The notes: a model not told the origin generated them from the sequence alone. Numbered from the stretch's first letter, positions 9,623 through 19,250 are shown. The stretch is 64,000 nt of DNA from Burkholderiaceae bacterium (GCA_947462685.1 CANHPL010000005.1:1-64000), one strand, 5' to 3'. Numbers and translations are program-made.

Positions 9623-9946
9623 ATGACTTACGTTGTCACAGAATCTTGCATTAAATGTAAATATACCGATTGCGTGGATGTCTGCCCAGTTGACTGCTTT
9701 CGTGAAGGACCCAATTTTTTAGTGATTGATCCGGATGAATGTATCGATTGCGCGGTGTGCGTCCCTGAATGCCCCGTGAATGCGATTTACGCAGAAGATG
9801 ATGTTCCAGGCGATCAACAACACTTTATCTCCCTCAATACTGAACTCGCCCGTTCTTGGAAATCAATCACCAAATCAAAGGGCTCTTTGCCTGAAGCGGA
9901 AGAATGGAAAGATGTTAAAAGTAAGCTGGACCAACTCATCCGCTAA
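9623..9946 (+). CDS. fdxA: Ferredoxin FdxA, 3Fe-4S/4Fe-4S type
   Basis: A 107-residue soluble electron carrier of the seven-iron FdxA family. Two cysteine sets are visible: [17 protein letters not shown] at the N-terminus (3Fe-4S ligands plus the conserved extra Cys) and [12 protein letters not shown] around residue 40. The C-terminal 50 residues form the usual helical extension. It lies 34 bp upstream of a ferredoxin reductase gene, so the two probably form a redox pair. A -10-like TAAAAT lies about 30 nt before the start; the ATG is preceded by TTCATC without a Shine-Dalgarno. Confidence 0.93.
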   Translation: MTYVVTESCIKCKYTDCVDVCPVDCFREGPNFLVIDPDECIDCAVCVPECPVNAIYAEDDVPGDQQHFISLNTELARSWKSITKSKGSLPEAEEWKDVKSKLDQLIR

Positions 9947-9980
9947 TATTTTTTTCCGAACATATTTTTAGGAATTTTTA

Positions 9981-11048
9981 GTGTCAGATTTAAACACTCC
10001 ACCAGCAAGCTCCCTTATTGAAACTGAAGCAGTAATTGTTGGAGCTGGTCCTGTAGGCCTCTTCCAGGTATTTGAACTTGGTCTTTTAGAAATCAATGCC
10101 CATGTTATTGATTCTCTTCCAGTAGTTGGTGGACAGTGTGTTGAACTATATCCTGACAAACCCATTTATGATATTCCTGCTGTTCCAGTGTGTACTGGTC
10201 AAGAACTGACTGATAATCTCTTAAAGCAAATTGAGCCATTTCATCCAACGTTTCATCTGGGCCAGGAAGTGGTTCAAGTCCAACAACAAGATGATGGCAG
10301 ATTCTTGATAGTGACTTCTAAAGATACCCGATTTTTAACCAAAACTATCTTTATTGCAGCTGGCGTCGGTTCATTCCAACCAAGAACAATCAAGGTTGAC
10401 GGTATCGAGCAATTTGATAATAAACAACTCTTTTATCGTGTAAAAAACCCCGAGGTTTTCTTTGGTAAGAATATCGTAATTTGTGGCGGTGGTGACTCCG
10501 CTTTGGATTGGGCACTTAATTTTGTTGGAAAAGCAGAAAGTGTCATTTTGATTCATCGTCGTGATGGCTTTAAAGCGGCCCCTGCATCGGTTGCAAAAAT
10601 GAAAGAACGTTGTGCAGAATATGAAATGCAGTTCGAGGTAGGTCAAATTACTGGCTTTGAAGAAAAAGACTCTACTTTGACCGAAATTAAAGTAACCGGC
10701 GCGGATGGCGTTACGCGCAGAATACCTCTTGATATGCTTCTAATCTTCTTTGGCCTCTCCCCAAAACTTGGTCCTATTGCCGATTGGGGACTCGATATTG
10801 AGCGTAAACAACTCGTTGTCGATACAGAAAAATTTGCTACCAATATTCCAGGTATTTACGCTGTCGGTGATATCAATACCTATCCTGGCAAAAAGAAACT
10901 GATCTTATCAGGCTTCCATGAAGCAGCTTTAGCGGCTTTTGCTGCTAAAGAATATATGTATCCTGACAAAAAGGTACATCTGCAATACACCACCACATCT
11001 CCAAAACTGCATAAAGTTCTCGGCGTAGAAACCCCTACTTTTGACTAG
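9981..11048 (+). CDS. Ferredoxin-NADP+ reductase, thioredoxin-reductase-like type
   Basis: A 355-residue flavoprotein that moves electrons between NADPH and ferredoxin. The FAD-binding motif is GAGPVGLF near residue 21, the NADP-binding motif [11 protein letters not shown] near residue 169, and [13 protein letters not shown] near residue 292 is the second FAD-contact motif. There is no CxxC active-site disulphide, which separates this class from thioredoxin reductase. The start is GTG at 9981, supported by AGGAA a few bases upstream. It directly follows fdxA, its likely partner. Confidence 0.9.
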   Translation: MSDLNTPPASSLIETEAVIVGAGPVGLFQVFELGLLEINAHVIDSLPVVGGQCVELYPDKPIYDIPAVPVCTGQELTDNLLKQIEPFHPTFHLGQEVVQVQQQDDGRFLIVTSKDTRFLTKTIFIAAGVGSFQPRTIKVDGIEQFDNKQLFYRVKNPEVFFGKNIVICGGGDSALDWALNFVGKAESVILIHRRDGFKAAPASVAKMKERCAEYEMQFEVGQITGFEEKDSTLTEIKVTGADGVTRRIPLDMLLIFFGLSPKLGPIADWGLDIERKQLVVDTEKFATNIPGIYAVGDINTYPGKKKLILSGFHEAALAAFAAKEYMYPDKKVHLQYTTTSPKLHKVLGVETPTFD

Positions 11049-11061
11049 GTTTTAGCTTGGA

Positions 11062-11766
11062 GTGTCATTAAAACTGCTGTATGGTTTAGGGATGCCTGCT
11101 GAATATGCGACCCTCATTGATAATTTAATCGCAATCATCATTATCGACCTGGTTCTTGCTGGGGATAATGCCATTCTGATTGCTTTAGCCACAAAAAATC
11201 TTCCCACTCATTTGCAGCGTAAAGCAATTATGTGGGGCTCTGTTGGTGCGATTGTGATTCGGACCATCATGACCATTTTGGCGGTGCAATTACTAAAAAT
11301 TCCTGGATTAAGCGCCGTCGGTGGTTTAGCCTTACTTTACATTGCTTATCAACTCATCGTCGATAGTGGCGATGATCACAAAGAAGCTGGATCAGTTACA
11401 TTTTGGGGTGCCATGCGGACCATTATTATTGCCGATGCGGTAATGGGAATTGATAATGTGCTTGCTGTTGCAGGGGCATCGGAAGGAAATATTTATTTGG
11501 TTGTTATTGGTCTTCTAATTAGTATCCCAATTGTTATATTTGGCAGTCAACTGGCTTTGCGACTTCTTGAAAAATATACCTGGCTCATTTATGTTGGTGG
11601 TACGGTTTTAATCATCACAGGCGTCAAAATGATTGGTCATGAAAAACTTCTAGATCCTTGGTTTAATGAAATACTTCACCCATATCATGAATTTATCTTA
11701 ATGATTGTGTCTTTGATCGTGATTCTAGGTCTAGGAATTCAGGCACGAAAAAAGCAACCGAAATAA
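11062..11766 (+). CDS. TerC-family integral membrane protein (YjbE type)
   Basis: A 234-residue polytopic membrane protein with about seven hydrophobic helices. The TerC signatures are visible: IDLVLAGDNAILIALATKNLP near the N-terminus and IIADAVMGIDNVLAVAG in the middle, each carrying acidic residues inside the membrane that are thought to bind metal ions. Family members have been linked to tellurite resistance and manganese export. The track start is GTG 11062, with GGAG too close to it; ATG 11092 (MPAEYATLIDN) is an equally likely start because it brings the chain to usual family length. No yybP-type riboswitch was seen upstream. Confidence 0.85.
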   Translation: MSLKLLYGLGMPAEYATLIDNLIAIIIIDLVLAGDNAILIALATKNLPTHLQRKAIMWGSVGAIVIRTIMTILAVQLLKIPGLSAVGGLALLYIAYQLIVDSGDDHKEAGSVTFWGAMRTIIIADAVMGIDNVLAVAGASEGNIYLVVIGLLISIPIVIFGSQLALRLLEKYTWLIYVGGTVLIITGVKMIGHEKLLDPWFNEILHPYHEFILMIVSLIVILGLGIQARKKQPK

Positions 11767-11803
11767 AATCACATTAAATATTTGCCTGGCTTTGGTTTTC
11801 GCC

Positions 11804-11809
11804 TAAAAT
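11804..11809 (+). promoter_or_regulatory. -10-like TAAAAT five bases before the thyA ATG
   Basis: TAAAAT at 11804-11809 is followed by only AAGTG before the ATG at 11815, and there is no Shine-Dalgarno. If this is the -10 box, transcription starts at or beside the start codon and the thyA mRNA is leaderless. No good -35 is visible, so the call is tentative. Confidence 0.35.
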
Positions 11810-11814
11810 AAGTG

Positions 11815-12609
11815 ATGGATTCTTATTTACATCTGATGCGCCACGTTCTCGATCACGGCGTCAAAAAAACTGATCGAACTGGAACTGGAACTTTATCCGT
11901 CTTTGGTCACCAAATGCGCTTTGATTTGGCCAAAGGCTTTCCTATGGTGACCACCAAAAAACTCCATCTCAAATCGATCATCTACGAACTGCTTTGGTTC
12001 CTCAAGGGAAGCACGAATAATCACTGGCTAACTGAGCGTGGTGTTTCCATTTGGAATGAATGGGCCAAACCGGATGGTGAGTTGGGACCTATTTATGGCT
12101 ATCAATGGCGCTCTTGGCCAACACCTAGCGGCCAACATATCGATCAAATTAGCCAAATTATTGAACAAATTAAAACCACTCCAGACTCCCGTCGTATCAT
12201 TGTCTCAGCCTGGAATGTGGCGGATATTCCGTCAATGGCCTTAGCACCATGTCATGCTTTTTTTCAGTTTTACGTGGCCGATGGAAAACTTTCTTGCCAA
12301 CTTTATCAACGCAGTGCAGATATTTTCTTGGGAGTTCCTTTCAATATCGCAAGCTACGCTTTACTCACCCATATGGTGGCGGAGCAAACTGGTCTTGCAG
12401 TAGGTGATTTTGTCTGGACGGGGGGCGATTGTCACTTATATTCAAATCATCTGGAGCAAGTCAATTTACAACTCACTAGAAACCCATTACCTCTTCCACA
12501 ATTAGTCATCAAACGTACCCCCCAAAGTATTTTTGACTATGAGTTTGAGGATTTTGAAGTTCTTGGCTACGAATCTCATCCTGCAATCAAAGCCCCTGTA
12601 GCCATTTAA
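11815..12609 (+). CDS. thyA: Thymidylate synthase
   Basis: Methylates dUMP to dTMP using methylenetetrahydrofolate. Starting at ATG 11815 the protein is 264 residues, the same as E. coli ThyA, and its N-terminus [15 protein letters not shown] matches the family; the track start (GTG 11812) adds only one residue. The catalytic Cys lies in [13 protein letters not shown] near residue 146, and [20 protein letters not shown] is the dUMP-binding segment. folA follows after 5 bp; this makes good sense because ThyA produces the dihydrofolate that FolA recycles. Confidence 0.95.
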   Translation: MDSYLHLMRHVLDHGVKKTDRTGTGTLSVFGHQMRFDLAKGFPMVTTKKLHLKSIIYELLWFLKGSTNNHWLTERGVSIWNEWAKPDGELGPIYGYQWRSWPTPSGQHIDQISQIIEQIKTTPDSRRIIVSAWNVADIPSMALAPCHAFFQFYVADGKLSCQLYQRSADIFLGVPFNIASYALLTHMVAEQTGLAVGDFVWTGGDCHLYSNHLEQVNLQLTRNPLPLPQLVIKRTPQSIFDYEFEDFEVLGYESHPAIKAPVAI

Positions 12610-12614
12610 TCATC

Positions 12615-13118
12615 ATGAAAATCACGATCATCGTTGCACGCTCTACCCAAGGTGTCATTGGACGTGATAATGAGTTGCCATGGCGTCTACCCGCGGATTT
12701 GAAGCACTTTAAAAATACGACGCTAGGTCATCCCATCATTATGGGACGTAACACCTGGGAGTCCTTAGGGAGCCCTTTACCCGATCGCAGAAATATCGTA
12801 ATCAGTCGAACTCCTGGATTCTCAGCCGAAGATGCAGAAACATTTTCAAATCTTGAAGATGCTTTATCGGCCTGCGAGACTTCTGAACAGGTATTTATTA
12901 TTGGTGGTGCTCAAGTCTATGAACAGGCAATAGAATTTGCTGATGAAATGATGATTACTGAAGTACAAATCGATGTGGTTGGCGACACCCATTTCCCAGA
13001 GTTTGAAGAAGAAGATTGGCGCGTTACACATTTTGAAGAACACCCTTCTGAGCCAGACCCCAAAAATGCTGGAAAAGAATTTCCAGCATTTGCTTTTGTT
13101 ACCTATTCTAGAAAATAA
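12615..13118 (+). CDS. folA: Dihydrofolate reductase
   Basis: Reduces dihydrofolate to tetrahydrofolate with NADPH, and is the trimethoprim target. The 167-residue chain has the active-site stretch VIGRDNELPWRLPADLKHFK, the NADPH-binding IIMGRNTWESLG and FIIGGAQVYEQA, and the late MITEV strand. It is 5 bp downstream of thyA. The ATG is preceded by AATCATC rather than a Shine-Dalgarno, a start context that recurs in this window (fdxA, mobA, ubiG). Confidence 0.95.
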   Translation: MKITIIVARSTQGVIGRDNELPWRLPADLKHFKNTTLGHPIIMGRNTWESLGSPLPDRRNIVISRTPGFSAEDAETFSNLEDALSACETSEQVFIIGGAQVYEQAIEFADEMMITEVQIDVVGDTHFPEFEEEDWRVTHFEEHPSEPDPKNAGKEFPAFAFVTYSRK

Positions 13119-13186
13119 CGAACTAAGATCTTTTTGATTCCACAATTACTTTTACAAGATATTGAATGCTCTTCTTCAAGTGGTTT

Positions 13187-14551
13187 TCACAATCCACCAA
13201 TCATCATTTCACGAAGGAGAATGGAGCCACACTCTTTAGTTCCGCGTGTTAATACATCTGAACCAATAGTTTCAATATCTAAGAACATTTGTTTGAGGTT
13301 GCCAGCAATGGTAATTTCTTCTACGGGATATTGAATTACCCCGTTTTCAACCCAATAGCCAAAGGCTCCTCTGGAATAATCACCCGTGACGTAATTAACC
13401 CCCTGCCCCATCAGTTCAGTAACGAGAAGTCCACGCCCCATTTTTTTAGCCAATCCAGATAAATCATCACTGGGCAAAGTTCTAGAACTTACCATTTTTA
13501 GATGATGCGCGCCACCTGAATTACCTGTAGTTTGCATCCCTAATTTGCGCGCTGAATAAGTGGATAAAAAATAACCCTGTACAACACCGGCAGAAACCAC
13601 CTGACGAGTCTGAGTCCTTACCCCCTCATCATCAAATGGTGTGCTACCACTCAATCTTAAGCGATGTGGATCTTCATCAATCTGAATATGCTCGGGGAAA
13701 ACTTGCTTGCCAAGACTATCTAATAAAAAGCTAGAGCGGCGATACAATGCCCCCCCGGAAATGGCTTGTACAAAGGCGCCTAATAATCCAATTGCCACTG
13801 GAGCTTCAAATATTACCGGACATTTTTGTGTTGGTATTGGCCTTGCGCCAAGGCGAGATAAGGCTCGTTGTGCGGCATAACGTCCAATGGCTTCAGGGTC
13901 TGCAAGCTCTTGAGGTAAACGCGAGGTGGAATACCAGTCATCTCTTTGCATCGGCGCACCTTTGCGGCGTGTTGCACTAGCAATCGGCGCACAGGAGATG
14001 TAATGCCTGGAAAAGGGGTAGCCTGCTAAAAATCCACGTGTCGTTCCCATCTGAAAATGGGTCTGATTGGCAGCAATCGAAGCGCCATCACTATTGGTAA
14101 TTAAACCATTTACTGCAAAAGCTGCATCTTCTGCGCGCTTCGCAATCTCGATAGCATCTTCGACAGATAAATCCCATGGGTGAAACAAATCTAAATCTTT
14201 GGGATTTTTCTCTAATAACTCTTCTTCTGCCAGTCCTGAATAAGGATCGGGAGCGGTATATCTGGCAATATCGTAGGCTGCCTGAATCGTTCTCTCTATC
14301 GCCTCGGGAGAAAAGTCACTTGTGCTGGCATTGCCGCGTTGCTGACCTAAATACACGCTAATCCCTAAGGATTTATCAACGCTACGCTCAATAGTTTCAA
14401 CTTCGCCACGGCGAACTGAGACTGATAAGCCATTACCTTCAGATACCTCAACGGCAGCGTCGGTTGCGCCAAGGGATTTGGCTCGAGAAAGGGCATCTTG
14501 AATGATTTCTTGAAACTCAAATGCGGAATAAGTAAAAATTTTATTTGTCAT
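13187..14551 (-). CDS. pmbA: Metalloprotease PmbA/TldE
   Basis: Subunit of the TldD/TldE metalloprotease, which processes ribosomally made peptides and degrades the CcdA antitoxin in E. coli. The catalytic zinc site is in TldD; TldD is not in this window. From ATG 14551 the protein has 454 residues, close to the 450 of E. coli; the track start (GTG 14593) overlaps mog and adds 14 odd residues. The family C-terminal region is clear (GTKECGSILLREMMIGGL). The ATG is preceded by TATGAT plus six bases, so the mRNA may be leaderless. It is divergent from mog and convergent with folA. Confidence 0.9.
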   Translation of the reverse strand: MTNKIFTYSAFEFQEIIQDALSRAKSLGATDAAVEVSEGNGLSVSVRRGEVETIERSVDKSLGISVYLGQQRGNASTSDFSPEAIERTIQAAYDIARYTAPDPYSGLAEEELLEKNPKDLDLFHPWDLSVEDAIEIAKRAEDAAFAVNGLITNSDGASIAANQTHFQMGTTRGFLAGYPFSRHYISCAPIASATRRKGAPMQRDDWYSTSRLPQELADPEAIGRYAAQRALSRLGARPIPTQKCPVIFEAPVAIGLLGAFVQAISGGALYRRSSFLLDSLGKQVFPEHIQIDEDPHRLRLSGSTPFDDEGVRTQTRQVVSAGVVQGYFLSTYSARKLGMQTTGNSGGAHHLKMVSSRTLPSDDLSGLAKKMGRGLLVTELMGQGVNYVTGDYSRGAFGYWVENGVIQYPVEEITIAGNLKQMFLDIETIGSDVLTRGTKECGSILLREMMIGGL

Positions 14552-14582
14552 TCCCTTATCATAGCGATTATTTGTATCAACT

Positions 14583-15209
14583 ATGAAAATCACTATGACA
14601 AATACTGTAAATTCAGATCAAATTCGTATCGGCCTCGTCTCCATCTCCGACCGAGCCTCTACCGGGATCTATGAAGATCAAGGAATTCCCGCACTTGAAA
14701 AGTGGTTAAGTAGCGCTTTGACGTCGCCATTTACGTGCATCACAAGACTCATCGCAGATGAACAAGTCGTCATTACTTCAACCTTAATTGAATTGGTCGA
14801 TGTCGAGCAATGCGCTTTGGTATTAACCACTGGTGGTACTGGGCCTAGCCGCCGTGATGTAACGCCAGAAGCAACGCTAGCTGCTAGTACTCGAGAAATG
14901 CCTGGATTTGGTGAACAAATGCGGCAAATTAGCTTAAAATTCGTCCCTACGGCGATTCTGTCACGTCAAATTGGCGCTCTTCGTGAAATCGACAATCATG
15001 CAGCGCTCATCATCAATTTACCAGGTCAACCTAAAGCGATTGCTGAGACCCTAGAGGGTTTAAAGGATGCTGATGGCAAAGTGATTACTTCAGGCATTTT
15101 TGCTGCTGTGCCATATTGTATTGATTTGATTGGTGGTCCCTATATCGAAACAAATGACTCCGTTGTAAAAGCGTTTCGACCTAAATCAGCGATTAAACTC
15201 AAGAACTAA
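14583..15209 (+). CDS. mog: Molybdopterin adenylyltransferase (MogA)
   Basis: Adenylylates molybdopterin so that MoeA can insert molybdate. The 208-residue MoCF-fold protein has TTGGTGPSRRDVTPEAT near residue 83 as its nucleotide-binding signature and ends in the IDLIGGPYIE motif. ATG 14595 (MTNTVNSDQIRIG) is an alternative start four codons later. It belongs to the same pathway as moaA, mobA and moeA at 5-8 kb but is transcribed separately, divergently from pmbA. Confidence 0.92.
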   Translation: MKITMTNTVNSDQIRIGLVSISDRASTGIYEDQGIPALEKWLSSALTSPFTCITRLIADEQVVITSTLIELVDVEQCALVLTTGGTGPSRRDVTPEATLAASTREMPGFGEQMRQISLKFVPTAILSRQIGALREIDNHAALIINLPGQPKAIAETLEGLKDADGKVITSGIFAAVPYCIDLIGGPYIETNDSVVKAFRPKSAIKLKN

Positions 15210-15228
15210 AACCCAAAACTTTTAAAGT

Positions 15229-15430
15229 TTAGTAATTTATCCAGTTTTCAACTTTTAGATCTGGATAATTCATAAAATCATTCACATGACTGGTGACTAA
15301 AGTCACATCTAAAGAAATAGCTTGAGTAGCTATTAACTGATCTAACACCTCTCTAGGGCGCTAATTGTATCAAGCTCTATTTTGGTTTCTTGTTAATACT
15401 AAAAGGGAAAACTCACTGATAAATAACCTC
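15229..15430 (-). pseudogene. Remnant of a VapC/PIN-domain toxin gene
   Basis: No ORF-track entry lies here, but the minus strand from 15360 to the TAA at 15229 reads RPREVLDQLIATQAISLD, then VTLVTSHVNDFMNYPD and LKVENWINY followed by stop. This is the typical C-terminal part of PIN-domain toxins (D-x-LIA-x-A, LVT-N-x-x-DF, L-x-x-ENW). A stop codon (TAG, 15361-15363) immediately precedes it, and a possible frameshifted upstream piece (FISEFSLLVLTRNQNRA) can be read to about 15420. The N-terminal catalytic acidic residues and any antitoxin gene are missing. I read it as a decayed toxin-antitoxin locus between mog and orn. Confidence 0.7.
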
Positions 15431-15463
15431 CTAAAGCCTAAACCGTGACTTCAGGAAATGCCT

Positions 15464-16024
15464 TCAGCTATGGGGACTTCTAAAGAAGTTCTCTCGGTAA
15501 TAGCGTAACTCTTCAATCGACTCAATGATGTCTGCATATGCTGTATGGGCTTGTTTTTTCGTGAAACTCTTCGCGACGTCAGGCCGCCATCGTTTACAAA
15601 GCTCTTTTACCGTAGAAACATCAATATTTCTGTAATGGAAAAATCCTTCAAGTTTAGGCATATATCTGGCCATAAATCTTCGATCTTGATGGATCGTATT
15701 GCCACACATCGGTGAGACGCCTGATTTGAGGTGGGCGGCTAAAAACTCCAAACAAATCTTCTCAGCATCTTCTTCGGTTGTGCTAGAGGCAATCACTTTA
15801 TCAATTAAGCCTGATTTGCTATGCGTGCCCTGATTCCAAGCGTCCATCCCATCAAGTACCATCTTATCTTGATGAATCACTAAAACGGGACTTTCCGCCA
15901 CAATTTCAAGCTCGCCATCCGTAATGACCATGGCCAACTCTAAAATACGCTCTTTTGCGGGGTCTAGCCCGCTCATTTCCATATCCAACCAAATTAAACG
16001 GTCTTTTTTCAGTTCTGTGTTCAA
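15464..16024 (-). CDS. orn: Oligoribonuclease
   Basis: A 3'-5' exoribonuclease of the DEDDh group that degrades di- to pentaribonucleotides, including pGpG from c-di-GMP turnover. The motifs [12 protein letters not shown] (DxE), the internal histidine/aspartate segments and [18 protein letters not shown] near the C-terminus fit Orn. The track begins at TTG 16051 (195 residues). I prefer the TTG at 16024, giving 186 residues and the family N-terminus [13 protein letters not shown], but neither has a clear Shine-Dalgarno. It is divergent from the M48 protease gene, whose start abuts the longer version. Confidence 0.9.
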   Translation of the reverse strand: MNTELKKDRLIWLDMEMSGLDPAKERILELAMVITDGELEIVAESPVLVIHQDKMVLDGMDAWNQGTHSKSGLIDKVIASSTTEEDAEKICLEFLAAHLKSGVSPMCGNTIHQDRRFMARYMPKLEGFFHYRNIDVSTVKELCKRWRPDVAKSFTKKQAHTAYADIIESIEELRYYRENFFRSPHS

Positions 16025-16039
16025 ATCGCAACTCGCTTC

Positions 16040-16045
16040 TATAAT
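16040..16045 (+). promoter_or_regulatory. -10 box TATAAT six bases before the M48 protease ATG
   Basis: A perfect TATAAT (16040-16045) is followed by TAACAA and then the ATG at 16052, with no room for a Shine-Dalgarno. Transcription would begin at the start codon, which predicts a leaderless mRNA. A convincing -35 is not seen. This is the best example of a pattern found before several genes here. Confidence 0.45.
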
Positions 16046-16051
16046 TAACAA

Positions 16052-17314
16052 ATGATATTTACTTATATTTTCCTCGCTTTTTTGTTATTGGGCCTTTTTA
16101 CCCAATTTTTTCTCGCACAGCGTCAGATTCAATCTGCTCGGCTCCATAGCAACCAAGTCCCCCCGGGCTTTGAAGAGTCAATCTCGCTGGCCGATCATCA
16201 AAAAGCTGCTAACTACACGATTGCCAAATTAAAGCTTTCATCTGTTGAAACATTTTTTTCCCAGGGTCTATTAATTGCTCTCACATTGATGGGTCTTTTA
16301 TATTTCATTCATCGTGAATTACTTGAGATTTTTTCTGCTGGCGTTTGGCAACAAATCGCCCTGTTACTATCAATTAGTTTTTTATCTAGCTTGATCGATC
16401 TACCTTTTTCTTGGTACAAGCAATTTCGCTTAGAGCAAAAATTCGGCTTTAATCGTATGACTCAAAAACTCTTTTGGCTCGACTTTGTTAAAGGAACTGC
16501 CCTGAGCCTCGTCATTGGTGTACCTTTACTTTGGGTCATATTAAGTCTCATGCAAGAAGCAGGTCAATATTGGTGGTTATTTGCTTGGGTCTTCTTGGTG
16601 GGATTTATTTTGCTCGCTACCTGGATAGCTCCCGTTGTCATCATGCCGCTCTTTAATAAATTTAAACCCCTTGATGACGGGCCTTTAAAAACCTCAATTC
16701 AATCCCTTTTAGATCGCTGTGGTTTTGTCAGTAAAGGTCTGTTTGTAATGGATGGAAGTAAGAGAAGTGCCCATGGCAATGCTTACTTTACCGGCATTGG
16801 TAAAAATAAACGAATAGTTTTTTTTGATACGCTTATTGAGAAACTCTCTCCCACCGAAATCGAGGCTGTCTTAGCGCATGAATTAGGGCACTTCAAAAAG
16901 AACCATGTTCGAAAAAGAATGTTACTAACCTTCTTGATGAGTCTTGCTGGTTTAGCCTTATTGGGTTGGTTATCCCAACAAATTTGGTTCTATGAAAGCT
17001 TGGGTGTTTTCCCGGAAATCGATGGCAATAACGCAGGTCTCGCTCTTGCTCTATTCTCTTTGGTAATTCCTGTCTTTACTTTTTTTATTACCCCTATCGG
17101 CAGCTTACTATCTCGTCAACATGAATTTGAAGCAGATGCATTCGCTGCCGAAAAAACCAATGCAAGTCATTTGATTTCAGCTCTAATTAAGCTCTATCAA
17201 GATAATGCAGCTACGTTAACTCCTGATCGTTACTACTCGGCATTTTATGATTCACACCCACCTGCACCGATTCGTATCGCTCATCTCAATCAGTTGATGA
17301 AGACACCAATCTAA
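16052..17314 (+). CDS. M48-family zinc metalloprotease (CAAX prenyl protease Ste24-like)
   Basis: A 420-residue membrane metalloprotease. It has several N-terminal transmembrane helices (about residues 1-20, 65-90, 100-125 and 150-200), then the zinc motif HELGH (His276 to His280) within [13 protein letters not shown], two more helices, and the third zinc ligand in HEFEADAF near residue 357. The N-terminal domain is the Ste24 (CAAX protease 1) type rather than the shorter HtpX type. Bacterial members are thought to act in membrane protein quality control; the substrate is unknown. rsgA begins directly after its stop. Confidence 0.87.
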   Translation: MIFTYIFLAFLLLGLFTQFFLAQRQIQSARLHSNQVPPGFEESISLADHQKAANYTIAKLKLSSVETFFSQGLLIALTLMGLLYFIHRELLEIFSAGVWQQIALLLSISFLSSLIDLPFSWYKQFRLEQKFGFNRMTQKLFWLDFVKGTALSLVIGVPLLWVILSLMQEAGQYWWLFAWVFLVGFILLATWIAPVVIMPLFNKFKPLDDGPLKTSIQSLLDRCGFVSKGLFVMDGSKRSAHGNAYFTGIGKNKRIVFFDTLIEKLSPTEIEAVLAHELGHFKKNHVRKRMLLTFLMSLAGLALLGWLSQQIWFYESLGVFPEIDGNNAGLALALFSLVIPVFTFFITPIGSLLSRQHEFEADAFAAEKTNASHLISALIKLYQDNAATLTPDRYYSAFYDSHPPAPIRIAHLNQLMKTPI

Positions 17315-18286
17315 TTGGATACTGTGTTGCATAACTCTTCCTTAAAAGCGCTCTTAGTAGCTTCTTATGGCAGAAATTATTTAGCAAGACCCGTTCAACC
17401 CAAGGCTTCTGATCCAGAGTTTTATGAAGTTAAATCACGCGGCAAAAAGCATGAGGTGGCTGTTGGTGATTTTTTAGAATTACAAACGACCTCTGCCAAT
17501 CAAGCGGTCATAGAAACGATTCTGCCTCGTACAAATCTATTATTTCGCTCCGACGCTTTTCGGTCAAAATCCATTGCGGCAAATGTCGATCAAATTCTGC
17601 TAGTTCTTGCAACTGAGCCAGGATTTTCGCCAGACTTACTGGGCCGCGCAGCCATTGCTGCTGCTCATGAGGGCATAGAACTAAGAATCTTACTCAATAA
17701 AACTGATTTAAAGGAGCAGTTGCTCAAAGCACGTGAACTCTTAGCTCCCTATCAACATCTAGGTATTCCCATTCATGAGATTTCAGCGAAATTTGACAGG
17801 GTTAGTATGTCATCGCTTGAACCTTTTTTAGCGGGTAAGGTCTCGGTTCTTGTAGGACAATCAGGGATGGGTAAATCGACGTTGCTCAATCAATGGATAC
17901 CAACAGCAAGTGCGCAAACTAGGGAACATTCAACTAAGTTAGATACTGGGAAACACACTACGACTGCCTGTCGCTACTATGATTTACCTGCTTCTTGGGG
18001 GATGAAAGATGGTCGATTAGGAGCACTAATTGACTCACCAGGTTTTCAGGAATTCGGTTTAGCGCATTTGTCCGAAAGTGAATTGCAACATGCCTTTTCT
18101 GAGTTCGTTCCCTACCTTGGCAAGTGTCGGTTCCACAACTGCACTCATTCACACGAACCTGGTTGCGCCATCCTTGATGGGGTCTCTCAAACACATATAT
18201 CGCCGACCCGAATCAAGCTCTTTAATCAATTGTTACACGAAAGTCGTAATGCCACGATTCAAACGCAAGGACACCAATCGCTGTAA
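17315..18286 (+). CDS. rsgA: Ribosome small subunit-dependent GTPase RsgA
   Basis: A circularly permuted GTPase that checks late 30S subunit maturation. It has an N-terminal OB-fold, the permuted G motifs in the order NKTD (G4), GQSGMGKSTLLN (G1) and DSPGF (G3), and the C-terminal zinc-binding cluster CRFHNCTHSHEPGC. The 323-residue length is normal. The track start is TTG 17315, immediately after the protease stop; GTG 17324 is an alternative. The close spacing suggests co-expression with the M48 protease. It converges on the CobD-like gene with a 10-bp gap and no obvious terminator. Confidence 0.93.
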   Translation: MDTVLHNSSLKALLVASYGRNYLARPVQPKASDPEFYEVKSRGKKHEVAVGDFLELQTTSANQAVIETILPRTNLLFRSDAFRSKSIAANVDQILLVLATEPGFSPDLLGRAAIAAAHEGIELRILLNKTDLKEQLLKARELLAPYQHLGIPIHEISAKFDRVSMSSLEPFLAGKVSVLVGQSGMGKSTLLNQWIPTASAQTREHSTKLDTGKHTTTACRYYDLPASWGMKDGRLGALIDSPGFQEFGLAHLSESELQHAFSEFVPYLGKCRFHNCTHSHEPGCAILDGVSQTHISPTRIKLFNQLLHESRNATIQTQGHQSL

Positions 18287-18296
18287 CTCTATAGCT

Positions 18297-19250
18297 CTAC
18301 AGTTGCCCAAACCAAACCGCCATGGATAGCATGCCCAAAAGAATCATCCATAACACCACGGCTCGCCAAACGAGACTAGCACCAGAAGCTAAATGCGCGG
18401 GCACGGGTAATAATCCAACTTCTTGAACAGGTACTTCTCCGGTTTCGGCAAGACGTAAGGCTTCATCAGTCGATACTTGTGCAATCGGCTCACCCAGTTG
18501 AACTCCTAAGGCACCGCCACCCGTACCAATGAGGATAGCTTTAGACTGTGTATCCCATTTCTTTTGGTGATAACGCCAAGCATAGGCAGCTTGTTCAAAA
18601 TTACCCACGATGGTAAAGCCAATCGCTGTCAGGCGAGTGGGTAACCAATCCGTGAGGTAACGAAATTTTTGAATCATGACCATGAGTTTCGGACTGACCA
18701 TGCCGAATTTCCAGCGATCTTCTGCCATTAACACGAGACGATACAAAACCACTCCAGCAGGTCCTATTGGTAGTAAAAAGAAAAAGAACACACCAAATAC
18801 ATTCGAATGAACGGCCAATATCGCACGCTCTAAAGTATGACGAACAACCTCTGACTCCGTCAGTGTCTCGGTGTTTAAACTTGTACCTACCCAATTGGCC
18901 AACTCATTTTTTGCATCATCTAAGCGCTTTTCTTGAAGCGCAATTTGGATAGTGCGATAGTGAGAACTAAATTGACGAAACCCCATCAAGGAATACACAA
19001 TAAATATATTCCAAGCAAGTGCCAAAATAGGCAATTGATAAATCAGCCACAAATGCACCATCAGGACAAATAAAACAGGTGGAGCTATCAAGACAATAAT
19101 AGCGACCTTAGCAGAGGTCTCTTCACCTGTGTCGCAATAATTAGGGACGCGGTCAATCCAATACTTCATGAGTCGCTGAACCCAATGATTGGGGCCTACA
19201 GGTCGATACTGTTCTAGCATTAAACTCAATAAAACAGAAATAAATGTCAT
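18297..19250 (-). CDS. CobD/CbiB-family membrane protein
   Basis: A 317-residue protein with several hydrophobic helices (near residues 45-85, 140-170 and at the C-terminus about 293-315). N-terminal MTFISVLLSLMLEQYRPVGP and the repeated soluble loops fit the CobD/CbiB-like proteins common in Burkholderiales. True CbiB joins aminopropanol to cobyric acid in B12 synthesis, but no other cobalamin gene is in the window, so the biochemical role is uncertain. Its start is 3 bp after the Nudix gene stop, so the two form an operon. Confidence 0.75.
   Translation of the reverse strand: MTFISVLLSLMLEQYRPVGPNHWVQRLMKYWIDRVPNYCDTGEETSAKVAIIVLIAPPVLFVLMVHLWLIYQLPILALAWNIFIVYSLMGFRQFSSHYRTIQIALQEKRLDDAKNELANWVGTSLNTETLTESEVVRHTLERAILAVHSNVFGVFFFFLLPIGPAGVVLYRLVLMAEDRWKFGMVSPKLMVMIQKFRYLTDWLPTRLTAIGFTIVGNFEQAAYAWRYHQKKWDTQSKAILIGTGGGALGVQLGEPIAQVSTDEALRLAETGEVPVQEVGLLPVPAHLASGASLVWRAVVLWMILLGMLSMAVWFGQL

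Noticed and set aside
11041-11100. A yybP-ykoY manganese riboswitch before the TerC-family gene
   Set aside because: The 13-bp gap after the ferredoxin reductase gene has no space for it.
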